From the NCBI GenBank assembly GCA_024760545.1, contig CP060501.1:3116036-3180035 (forward strand): DNA of 64,000 nucleotides, given 5' to 3'. Below, in pieces: positions 8,494-15,641 of the stretch (position 1 is its first letter; each line of letters starts with the position of its first letter). Position numbers and translations under genes: made by a program. The notes beneath the pieces are model-generated. The model saw only the letters and a program-made list of their open reading frames with translations, was not told the DNA's origin and made no database searches. The DNA is from Nitrospira sp. (GTDB lineage: Bacteria; Nitrospirota; Nitrospiria; Nitrospirales; Nitrospiraceae).

Positions 8494-9483
8494 TCAGCGG
8501 ATCGGGCGCGCTTCCGCTGCTTTCTTTTTCGGGGCCGGACGGCTGGATGTCTTGCTTGCCTTCATGGCTTTCATCTCTTCCGCCCGGTGGCGAAGCTCTT
8601 GCTTCATCCAGGCGGCTTCTTTCTTCAGCATCGCGATCTCAGAATCCTTCGCCTTGTTGGCCGCACGCGCGTCGCGGAGTTCATCCAATTTCTTGTTCAG
8701 CAGCTCATCGGTGGTCAATTGAGGAGTCCCCGAATCAACGGGGATGTTCATCGAAGAATCCTGGGTGTCGATAGATGCTTCCTGCGGCGGTGTTGCTGTC
8801 GTGGCCGGAGCGCTCGGCACCTGCATTGCGGCCGGTGAGGCAGAAGCCGGCATGGGTTTCGGTAGCCCTGCTACAGGGAGTGAGCCCGGCATCGGCGCCT
8901 TGGCGAGAGCCTGCTGATCGATCACCATCGTCATGGCTCCGCTTCCCATCGCGACGAAAGAAGGAGCCTTTTCAAGGCGAGCGGCAGAGCTTGGCACGAA
9001 GCCCGAAGCCTTCCTATTCTGAGAAGCAGCAATGGTCATGTAGATCGAGCCTTTATGAACATAGAGGGTGCCCGCCGTGGGTTCAGTGCCTGACCCTGCC
9101 GATGGAGACACCTTAAAACCGACAATCTGCTCCGGTTTGGCTTGCGATAAGCCTTGGGCTAGCAGGGGAGCAAGAAACTCGGCGTCTTCATCGCTGAATA
9201 CTCTCATCGGCTTGCTGCCACTGGCGGGCGCGTTGGCCGGCATTTTCAGGACGTCGTCGGCCATGACGCCTTTGATGACTTTCAGCATGGTCATCTGATC
9301 GATCGTGACCGGATGGCTGGCTTCAAACGACCAATCAGCGATTTCCTTGAGATAAACCGATCCTTTCGCGTTTTTCTGAACCTTCGCCTCTCCGGAAAAC
9401 ATCGAACATCCGGTCACGAGCAGGCTCAGGGACATCAAAGCGCCGACATATCGGGAACCGTGGATGTGGAAGTATGCGCGCAT
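8494..9483 (-). CDS. Lipoprotein with Pro/Ala-rich linker and C-terminal coiled coil
   Basis: A 329-residue predicted lipoprotein. The signal peptide ends in a lipobox LLVTGC, giving an acylated Cys near residue 26. A globular region (about 30-190) is followed by a Pro/Ala/Met-rich low-complexity linker (about 195-235). Next comes a charged coiled coil (LLNKKLDELRDARAANKAKD onward) and a Lys/Pro-rich C-terminus. I start it at the ATG at 9483, with AGGAG 7 bases upstream, rather than at the longer frame to 9525. The family is not recognised. The basic C-terminal tail might contact peptidoglycan or nucleic acid, but that is speculation. Confidence 0.8.
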   Translation of the reverse strand: MRAYFHIHGSRYVGALMSLSLLVTGCSMFSGEAKVQKNAKGSVYLKEIADWSFEASHPVTIDQMTMLKVIKGVMADDVLKMPANAPASGSKPMRVFSDEDAEFLAPLLAQGLSQAKPEQIVGFKVSPSAGSGTEPTAGTLYVHKGSIYMTIAASQNRKASGFVPSSAARLEKAPSFVAMGSGAMTMVIDQQALAKAPMPGSLPVAGLPKPMPASASPAAMQVPSAPATTATPPQEASIDTQDSSMNIPVDSGTPQLTTDELLNKKLDELRDARAANKAKDSEIAMLKKEAAWMKQELRHRAEEMKAMKASKTSSRPAPKKKAAEARPIR

Positions 9484-9571
9484 GTGGGGTCTCCTGATGA
9501 GTAATCTTGATCGCTGAAGGCTCATCCTGAAATTTGATGGAATCTCTGCACCTTCCCGTGGCTCAGGCGAA

Positions 9572-9709
9572 CTACCAGATACCGAGGCCCATCAGTATCA
9601 TCCCTAAAGCCAACCAGCCGATTACCCCGACTGAAATGATCGTTTCGAGTGTGATGCGGGAATCAGAAGAGTTGGGAGTAGGCTTTGAATTGGAATCCGC
9701 GGGCTTCAT
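9572..9709 (-). CDS. Small single-span membrane protein (45 aa)
   Basis: A short frame on the minus strand encodes 45 residues: a polar N-terminus rich in Ser, Pro and Asn (MKPADSNSKPTPNSSDSR), then about 22 hydrophobic residues (TIISVGVIGWLALGMILMGL) and a short GIW end. This hydrophilic-then-transmembrane layout is typical of small membrane proteins and is unlikely to arise by chance in that order. An AGGAA lies about 16 bases upstream, further than usual. The overlapping plus-strand frame is Pro/Ile-rich and looks like its shadow. Function unknown. Confidence 0.5.
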   Translation of the reverse strand: MKPADSNSKPTPNSSDSRITLETIISVGVIGWLALGMILMGLGIW

Positions 9710-10136
9710 GACGGACGGCAAGTTTCCTAGATATCAAATCGATGGACATAAAAAGCTCAGCAAGGTCCATGCCTTCTGAGTTTGGATAATGGAAGCTGGA
9801 TTGATATCCAGCAGGGGCAGGTTTTTTCTCAGCATCATATGATCGAGAGATCGAGGCGACTGGTAAAGTTTCACACAGAATGCACTTTGATAATCATAGA
9901 GTTAGCGGTGAGTGATTAATTATTCGGTGGTGTGACGGCTTGAGAGAGAGGGGGGAAGAAGTCCGTCATAATCACGATTGCGTTGAAGCGGGATGAAAAT
10001 GATTGGTGAAAAAGCGTCAGAAGATAGTCAGGGAGGCTGTCAGAAAATGTTCATTCCGAGCGTTGCGCGTCCAGAATTGTCCCAGAAGGTACAGCCACAC
10101 GTCTCAGCAGGATCGCTGTCTGGAGAGCGATAGCCG
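9710..10136. other. Non-coding stretch upstream of the small membrane gene
   Basis: About 430 bases between the small membrane protein start and the miaB stop. It is richer in A and T than its surroundings near 9880-9930, which may hold the promoter for the small membrane gene. I see no convincing gene, RNA or terminator here. Confidence 0.4.
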
Positions 10137-11468
10137 TCATTCCCCATAGAGAGTCGCAGCCGATGCATCAAAGATATGTTTCGTCATGAGAGTGCCCGGT
10201 CGAAAGTGCCCGGTACCTTTGTCCCATACGACCGTGATATTCCCATCGGTCTTTCCCATCCCTTGCGAAGAAGAACGGGTTGCGTCACCCTCGATCAAAA
10301 CTTCCAGAGCCGTGCCGATGTACAGTCGGTTGCGTCCCAAGGTAATGCGGCGTTGAATCTCCACCAGTTGGGCAACGCGCATGCCCTTGACGTGATCGGG
10401 GATATCGTCCGGGTATTTCCTTGCCGCAATCGTGTGCTTCCGCTCGGAATATTTGAAGATATAGGCCGAATCGAACTGGACCTGTTCCACCATGCGAGAA
10501 GTGGCTTGATAGTCCTCGTCCGACTCTGAGCAGAACCCGCAGATGATATCAGTGGTCAGCACGACATCGGGGATGGCGCTTCGAATGCGATCTACCAGAG
10601 CCAGGTACTCGGTTCCTGTGTAGGTCCGTCCCATCCGTTCGAGTATCCGATCGCTCCCTGCCTGAAGCGGCAGGTGAATGTGCTTGCAAACTTTTGGATG
10701 CGCGGCGATGGCCTCGATCAGTCCAGAGGGAAAGTCTTTAGGATGAGGGGAGGTAAATCGCACTCGCTCGATGCCCGGCGTGTCTGCCACGGCGCTGATG
10801 AGCTTGGCAAAGTCCCACTCTCCATGACGGTAGGAATTCACGTTCTGACCGAGCAGCGTGATTTGCCTGAACCCTCTGACGGCTGCATCACGAGCTTCAC
10901 GCAGCACGGACTCCGGATCTCGTGAGCGTTCACGTCCTCTAGTATAGGGAACGACACAGAAGGAACAAAAATTATCGCAGCCTCGCATCACGGTGACCCA
11001 GGCATTCACCCCGCTATCGCGGTCCGGCATGATCCCTTCATAGGTTTCATACTCCGACAGCTCAAGGGCGAATCCTTTTTGAGACAGTCCCTGTTCTTGC
11101 GCAGCGAGGGCTGTTGTCAGCAGCGACGGAAGGTGCCGGTAGGCGTCCGGCCCGGCCAACACATCGATGAGGGGTTCCTTCTCCGCCATGGCGGCCTTGA
11201 GGTTTTGGGCCATGCATCCGAGGACGCCGACGACGAGCGGACGGTGTTTTTTCAGCGCCCTCAACTCGGAAAGATGGGCGTAGATCTTGTTGTGAGCGTT
11301 CTCTCGAATAGCGCAGGTATTGACCAGCACCACGTCGGCCCGCTCACGGTCTTCGGTAAAAACGAAGCCCTCCCGTTTGAGCATCGAGCGAACGAGTTCG
11401 CTGTCCGATTCGTTCATCTGGCAGCCGAATGTCTCGATGTGCACTTGGGGGAGGGTCTTTACCATCAT
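10137..11468 (-). CDS. miaB: tRNA-2-methylthio-N6-dimethylallyladenosine synthase MiaB
   Basis: Radical SAM enzyme that adds a methylthio group to i6A37 of tRNAs reading UNN codons. The 443-residue protein has the N-terminal UPF0004 domain with three cluster-binding cysteines (Cys16 in FGCQMN, Cys52 in NTCAIRENA, Cys85 in LGCMAQ). The radical SAM motif is CDNFCSFC (Cys164, 168, 171), followed by a C-terminal TRAM domain. FGCQMN and the NTCAIRENA block favour MiaB over RimO or MtaB. Two adjacent ATGs (11468, 11465) overlap the stop of mtaB, so the two related enzymes are translationally coupled. Confidence 0.96.
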   Translation of the reverse strand: MMVKTLPQVHIETFGCQMNESDSELVRSMLKREGFVFTEDRERADVVLVNTCAIRENAHNKIYAHLSELRALKKHRPLVVGVLGCMAQNLKAAMAEKEPLIDVLAGPDAYRHLPSLLTTALAAQEQGLSQKGFALELSEYETYEGIMPDRDSGVNAWVTVMRGCDNFCSFCVVPYTRGRERSRDPESVLREARDAAVRGFRQITLLGQNVNSYRHGEWDFAKLISAVADTPGIERVRFTSPHPKDFPSGLIEAIAAHPKVCKHIHLPLQAGSDRILERMGRTYTGTEYLALVDRIRSAIPDVVLTTDIICGFCSESDEDYQATSRMVEQVQFDSAYIFKYSERKHTIAARKYPDDIPDHVKGMRVAQLVEIQRRITLGRNRLYIGTALEVLIEGDATRSSSQGMGKTDGNITVVWDKGTGHFRPGTLMTKHIFDASAATLYGE

Positions 11469-12799
11469 AGGACCGCCAGAGCGGAGTTCGCCGGTTGAGC
11501 ATAGACGACATGGCCGAACGTACAGCGGTCTGTCGCGGCGGAAATCGTGACGGGTAGAATCCGATTCTGAAGAGCCTCGGAATCCATGACCGCGACCTTC
11601 GTAAAGTTCGGGGTTGTACCGACGCGATACGACTCTCGTGCTCCCGCTTCAAATAACACCGAAACCGTCTTTCCAATTTGCCTATTGTGAAACGCGAGCC
11701 GTTTGGCACGATCCAGATCCAGGAGCATACCTGTCCGTTTCTTTACCGCGGCCGTCGGCACGTGTTGTTTTAGGCGCATCGCGGCCGTACCCGGCCGAGA
11801 TGAATACGGGAATACATGAAAATAGGAGAAGGGAAGGTCTGTTGCGGCGGCCAACGTATTCCGAAATGCCGCTTCTGTCTCCCCGGGAAATCCGACCAGG
11901 AGATCAGCTCCAAGGCCCAGATCTGGAATCATCGCGACGGCCGTTTCGATCAGTCTACGATAGGTCTTGATCGTATGGCGTCGATTCATAGCCTGCAAGA
12001 CTTGGTCGTCTCCGCTTTGCAAAGGGATATGCAGGTACGGACAGAATTTCTTCGATGACGCGAGGAGTTCGAGTAATTCGTCGCTGACGGTTGTGGGTTC
12101 AATCGAAGAGATGCGGATGCGTTCGAGGTCGGCGACTCGATCGAGTCGCCGCAGTAACCCGCAAAAGTCCAAGCCGTTGTGCGAATACTGCCCGATATTC
12201 ACTCCGGTCAGCACGATCTCCCGGTATCCTCCAGCCGTTAAGGATTCGACTTCATGGAGGATGTCGTCGAATGTTCTACTGCGCTCGTGCCCCCGCGCAA
12301 ACGGAATAATGCAGAAGCTGCACATCGCGCTGCAACCGTCCTGTATTTTGAGTAGCGCACGGGTGGAGTCAGGTTCTGCGAAGTGCGGGAGATCAAAGTT
12401 TTCCCGCGACATCGTTCTTGTATGATGAATCTCCACGACGGAACGCTTCCGTAACTCATGGGCGGGAGGGAGATAGGCAGGCAAGTCGAGTTTGAATTGG
12501 TGGCCTACGATGAGATCGATTCCTGCTTGCTGCTTAAGGGTCTCCATTCCCGTTTGAGCGTAACAGCCGGTCACGGCGATGAAGGCATGGGGAGAGTGTT
12601 TCAGGGTTTTGCGAATCAGGTATCGCGAGGTTCGTTCCGCGTCTTCCGTAACCGCACAAGTATTGAGCACGAGGAGGTCGGTCGGTTGACCGAAGTCCAC
12701 GAGCTGAAAACCCTTGTGCCGCAGACCTTCGCCCAGGATCGATGTTTCGGCTTGATTCAGGCGGCAGCCGAGCGTATGAAGTGATGCACGGATATTCAT
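11465..12799 (-). CDS. mtaB: tRNA t6A37 methylthiotransferase MtaB
   Basis: Radical SAM methylthiotransferase converting t6A37 to ms2t6A in ANN-decoding tRNAs. The 444-residue protein shows the three N-terminal cysteines (Cys12 in TLGCRLNQAE, Cys48 in NTCAVTEDAE, Cys79 in TGCYAQ). The radical SAM triad is CSAMCSFC (Cys156, 160, 163), with a TRAM-like C-terminus. LGCRLNQAE and NTCAVT are characteristic of the MtaB subgroup. It is the upstream gene of an overlapping pair with miaB, so this unit handles both main methylthio modifications of position 37. The ATG at 12799 fits the family N-terminus. Confidence 0.95.
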   Translation of the reverse strand: MNIRASLHTLGCRLNQAETSILGEGLRHKGFQLVDFGQPTDLLVLNTCAVTEDAERTSRYLIRKTLKHSPHAFIAVTGCYAQTGMETLKQQAGIDLIVGHQFKLDLPAYLPPAHELRKRSVVEIHHTRTMSRENFDLPHFAEPDSTRALLKIQDGCSAMCSFCIIPFARGHERSRTFDDILHEVESLTAGGYREIVLTGVNIGQYSHNGLDFCGLLRRLDRVADLERIRISSIEPTTVSDELLELLASSKKFCPYLHIPLQSGDDQVLQAMNRRHTIKTYRRLIETAVAMIPDLGLGADLLVGFPGETEAAFRNTLAAATDLPFSYFHVFPYSSRPGTAAMRLKQHVPTAAVKKRTGMLLDLDRAKRLAFHNRQIGKTVSVLFEAGARESYRVGTTPNFTKVAVMDSEALQNRILPVTISAATDRCTFGHVVYAQPANSALAVL

Positions 12800-12912
12800 A
12801 GGAGGGCATCATTATAGGGAGATGAAGTGTGTCCCGGCAAGATTGGATGTTACCCCGACGTCATTGATGCCGTTCGTTGGTTGCCGGAGATACGCTCGAC
12901 CCCAGGCTGAAC

Positions 12913-13323
12913 GTGACGATCGTGCGCCTGCTTACTCTCATGTGGGTTGTTGCCTGGCTGCTGTGGAGCCCGCCTTCGCCGGGGTGGAGCAAAGATTCTC
13001 TGCCCGAGGAGCCCGATCTCAGCACTCGTGTCGATGAACTGTATGACCACGAGGCGCGGCTTTTCATCATGCTGTATTCACTCAGCGGCAATGGCCAGAT
13101 CGACTATGTGACCGCCCGGTTGGTTCAGGAGTACTCCCGCAGCAGTTACGGCAATCCTGTCTACCAGACCGAAGCCCACCCTCTGTTCTATTGGTGGAAT
13201 CACACCATGTGGAACGATCCGGAGCAGGACGGGGTCAACGGTAACGAAAAGGTCTATCAGGAAAATACGGATTTCGATATCTCACGGTACAAGCCCTGTC
13301 TGTTTAACGGCCAGCCCTGTTAA
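12913..13323 (+). CDS. Secreted or membrane-anchored hypothetical protein
   Basis: A 136-residue protein starting at GTG 12913; a GTG 36 bases upstream is an alternative. The N-terminus is a signal peptide or anchor (RLLTLMWVVAWLLW followed by PPSPGWSK). The mature part is acidic, with a GNGQIDYVTARLV segment and a Trp/Asn-rich region (FYWWNHTMWNDPEQDG). It ends with two cysteines that could form a disulfide outside the cytoplasm. I do not recognise the family. The first repeat copy of the dispersed palindrome abuts its stop codon. Confidence 0.65.
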   Translation: MTIVRLLTLMWVVAWLLWSPPSPGWSKDSLPEEPDLSTRVDELYDHEARLFIMLYSLSGNGQIDYVTARLVQEYSRSSYGNPVYQTEAHPLFYWWNHTMWNDPEQDGVNGNEKVYQENTDFDISRYKPCLFNGQPC

Positions 13324-13448
13324 CAGGCTGTTGAAAAAGTCCTCCAGCTTTGTTCTCACGTCGCTCAGAGGCTCAACGTACGGGACCGAGTACGCGTCGC
13401 CTCTTCGCTCGTTGCGGCCTCGCTGGAAGGCCTTTTTGAACAGTCTGG
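13324..13448. repeat. Dispersed palindromic repeat, copy 1
   Basis: About 125 bp that starts CAGGCTGTTGAAAAAGTC and ends CCTTTTTGAACAGTCTG, so its ends are inverted repeats. The centre is also palindromic: GAGGC...CGTAC...GTACG...GCCTC. Strongly similar sequence occurs at 29842-29969, and a partly diverged version at 27151-27328. It begins immediately after the stop codon of the upstream gene. No protein is encoded. It resembles a MITE or a REP-like element. Confidence 0.85.
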
Positions 13449-13622
13449 GGACTCTTGCAAGGCCGCCTCGGTCCTTTCGGGTGAGGCCGCTCCCGCATGT
13501 TTTGTGATTCTGCTGAGCCGCACCGGGAGGCGATGGTATTCTGCGTTGCAGCTGAACATCGCCTCGGCCGCTATGCCTGTGGGTACGTCCAACTCAGCCG
13601 ACGTTCGTACGAGTGAGTTCCC

Positions 13623-14933
13623 ATGAAACACGGATCCTTCGACCTGACCGGTCTCATGAATCGGCGCATATTGGTGATGCTGCCGCTGGGTTTTGCGTCC
13701 GGCCTTCCGCTTGCGCTCACGTCCGGTACGTTGCAGGCCTGGCTGACGGTCGAGGGAGTCGATCTCAAGACCATCGGTATTTTCACGCTGGTCGGACTTC
13801 CCTATACCCTCAAATTCCTTTGGGCTCCCGTGATGGATCGGGTGGTTCCTCCCTGGTTAGGTCGGCGCCGTGGATGGATGGTGTTGACGCAACTCTGCGT
13901 TGCAGTCGGCCTCGGGCTCATGGCCGCCACCAATCCGCGAATTCATCCTGGCTGGCTGGCGGCGTATGCGCTGCTGGTCGCATTTCTTGCCGCTTCGTTG
14001 GATATCGTCTTTGACGCCTATCGCACGGAAACTCTCCGTCCTCACGAGCGTGGATTGGGTGCGGCGGTGTGGGTGAACGGGTATCGTATTGCACTGTTGG
14101 CCTCCGGGGCCGGCGCGTTGGTGCTTGCCGATTATATTGGATGGCAGATGACGTATCTCGCGATGGCTGTCGTCATGCTGGCGGGAATGGTTATCGTCTT
14201 GGTCAGCCCGGCTCCCACACTTGTTGCCGATGCCCCGAAGAGCCTGAAAGAAGCCGTCGGCGCGCCTCTCGCTGAATTCTTCACCCGGCCCCATGCGTGG
14301 GGCTTCTTGGCCGTGATTATCCTCTACAAGCTTGGAGATGCCTTTGCATCTACACTCCAGACCGCCTTTCTAATAGGTGGGCTTGGCTTTTCCGCGACGG
14401 ATGTCGGTGCCGTGAAGGGGTTAGGTGTTTTTGCCACATTGCTGGGCGCTTTTTTCGGCGGGCTCTTGATGACCAGGTCCGGACTCGTGCGGTCGCTGTT
14501 GCTCTTCGGTGTATTGCAGGCTGTCTCAAACCTCGGATTTGTCGCATTGGCATTGGCAGGAAAAAATGCGACGGTACTGACAGCGGCAGTCGTGATCGAA
14601 AATGTGACAGGAGGGATGGGAACTGCAGCGTTCGTGGCATTGGTCATGTCGCTCTGTGATCCGCGGTATACGGCCACTCAGTTCGCGCTGCTGTCTTCAT
14701 TGGAAGCGTTGGGAAGGGTATTTGCCGGCCGCCCATCAGCGGATGTCGTTGCCTTGGTCGGATGGACGCAGTTTTTTGTCTTGACTGTGGTGGCGGCTCT
14801 ACCGGGTCTCTGGGCCGTCTGGCGGATCCGACGGGTTCTCGATCCGGAACAACCGGCCCTCCCACGAACATCCGTCATGGACCCCGACTCACAAGGACCA
14901 GGTGAACGCAGTCAGGGCAAGCTGATCGGCTGA
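13623..14933 (+). CDS. ampG: AmpG-family muropeptide MFS transporter
   Basis: Inner-membrane permease of the major facilitator superfamily, predicted to import anhydromuropeptides for cell-wall recycling. The 436-residue protein has about 12 hydrophobic segments. It carries the AmpG signature near the N-terminus: GFASGLPLALTSGTLQAWL, then LPYTLKFLWAPVMDR and a following GRRRGW loop. The length matches short AmpG proteins. The ATG at 13623 follows a GAGTTCCC stretch with no strong ribosome site. The repeat copy at 13324 lies upstream. Substrate is inferred from the family; no other recycling gene is nearby. Confidence 0.88.
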   Translation: MKHGSFDLTGLMNRRILVMLPLGFASGLPLALTSGTLQAWLTVEGVDLKTIGIFTLVGLPYTLKFLWAPVMDRVVPPWLGRRRGWMVLTQLCVAVGLGLMAATNPRIHPGWLAAYALLVAFLAASLDIVFDAYRTETLRPHERGLGAAVWVNGYRIALLASGAGALVLADYIGWQMTYLAMAVVMLAGMVIVLVSPAPTLVADAPKSLKEAVGAPLAEFFTRPHAWGFLAVIILYKLGDAFASTLQTAFLIGGLGFSATDVGAVKGLGVFATLLGAFFGGLLMTRSGLVRSLLLFGVLQAVSNLGFVALALAGKNATVLTAAVVIENVTGGMGTAAFVALVMSLCDPRYTATQFALLSSLEALGRVFAGRPSADVVALVGWTQFFVLTVVAALPGLWAVWRIRRVLDPEQPALPRTSVMDPDSQGPGERSQGKLIG

Positions 14934-15002
14934 CAGTTAGCTGCCAAATCAGGCTGGTTTGGCCGTCATCGGATTGCATTGGAAATAAAGGTTCAGAGCC
15001 TT

Positions 15003-15374
15003 ATGAGCCTTCTTCGTTTGAGCATGCTGGTCGTGGCACTGACCGGCGCGGTCGGTCTGGCATGGTCGAATCCCACCATGGACGACTATTTGCGCTTTAT
15101 TGAACAGGAACTCGGCAAAGCGGTGGACCGAATGGATCAGCGTACACCGACTCGAGAACAGCAATTCATTCGGCAGATGTTTCAGTCACAAAGCAAGAAA
15201 CTTCTAGAGTCAGTTGTTCGGCCGAATACCGCAAGACACAACTGGTGGTTTCTTAGCCGGTATGAGACGGATGTGGCAGATACACACGTTGTGGTTCTCG
15301 GTCTTGGCGGTCAATTCATTCCTCTCCATGGTGTCGAGGAAGTGACGCTGAAAATTGGGCGAATGGCCTTTTAA
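15003..15374 (+). CDS. Exported small protein, DUF4359-like
   Basis: A 123-residue protein with an N-terminal hydrophobic signal (LSMLVVALTGAVGLAW), then NPTMDDYLRFIEQELGKA, a pattern seen in the DUF4359 family of small exported proteins. A helical middle leads to a C-terminal beta region (VVVLGLGGQFIPL). I chose the ATG at 15003, with AAAGG upstream, over a TTG at 14979. The family assignment is from memory of its NP-x4-Y start and is tentative. Function is unknown. Confidence 0.65.
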   Translation: MSLLRLSMLVVALTGAVGLAWSNPTMDDYLRFIEQELGKAVDRMDQRTPTREQQFIRQMFQSQSKKLLESVVRPNTARHNWWFLSRYETDVADTHVVVLGLGGQFIPLHGVEEVTLKIGRMAF

Positions 15375-15427
15375 GAGAGAAAAATGGCCCGGGTAATTTG
15401 CTGGGCCCTAATTCCATGGGTCATTTC

Positions 15428-15436
15428 TGTGGATAA
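15428..15436 (-). promoter_or_regulatory. DnaA box, perfect consensus
   Basis: TGTGGATAA on the plus strand reads TTATCCACA on the minus strand, an exact match to the high-affinity DnaA box. It lies about 205 bases upstream of nrdJ and forms an inverted pair with the box at 15483. Confidence 0.7.
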
Positions 15437-15482
15437 CCTCCTTGATGAACCACTCGGATCGGCTTGAATATTCGCATTGAGA

Positions 15483-15491
15483 CTATCCACA
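15483..15491 (+). promoter_or_regulatory. DnaA box, one mismatch
   Basis: CTATCCACA differs from TTATCCACA only at the first base. With 15428-15436 it makes an inverted pair (CTGTGGATA and TATCCACAG match over 9 bases). DnaA control of ribonucleotide reductase genes is known in E. coli, so a regulatory role at nrdJ is plausible. Confidence 0.6.
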
Positions 15492-15517
15492 GGCTTTCCT
15501 CTCATTCCCCAGTACAC

Positions 15518-15533
15518 ACACAATATTTGGTAT
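15518..15533. promoter_or_regulatory. Putative NrdR box 1
   Basis: ACACAATATTTGGTAT matches 13 of 16 positions of the NrdR-box consensus ACACWATATATWGTGT. It ends at the -35 hexamer of the predicted nrdJ promoter. A second, weaker box begins exactly 32 bases downstream, the usual three-helical-turn spacing of NrdR operators. Confidence 0.65.
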
Positions 15534-15561
15534 TGACAAAAATTCATGGTCGCTATATGTA
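15533..15561 (+). promoter_or_regulatory. Predicted sigma-70-type promoter of nrdJ
   Basis: TTGACA at 15533-15538 is a perfect -35. With a 17-base spacer the -10 is TATGTA (15556-15561); TATATG at 15554 is an alternative with a 15-base spacer. Both elements overlap the NrdR-like boxes, so repressor binding would occlude the polymerase. Confidence 0.55.
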
Positions 15562-15565
15562 GTCA
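15550..15565. promoter_or_regulatory. Putative NrdR box 2
   Basis: TCGCTATATGTAGTCA matches 11 of 16 consensus positions, with the central CTATAT and TAGT kept. It overlaps the predicted -10 and sits 32 bases from box 1, start to start. Confidence 0.5.
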
Positions 15566-15641
15566 TCCTCATCAGAAATGAAGGTCATAACCCACATGCC
15601 GCTGAATAACATTATCCTTTTCCTCTTTGAGGAGGGCCACC

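Noticed and set aside
9534..9779. Plus-strand frame of 81 codons
   Set aside because: Covers the antisense strand of the small membrane protein and has no family features. The minus-strand product has a membrane-protein layout and is the better reading.
13324..13448. Palindrome as a transcription terminator
   Set aside because: It is 125 bp long with inverted ends and is repeated elsewhere, twice inside the trp run between genes that should be co-transcribed. A dispersed element explains it better.
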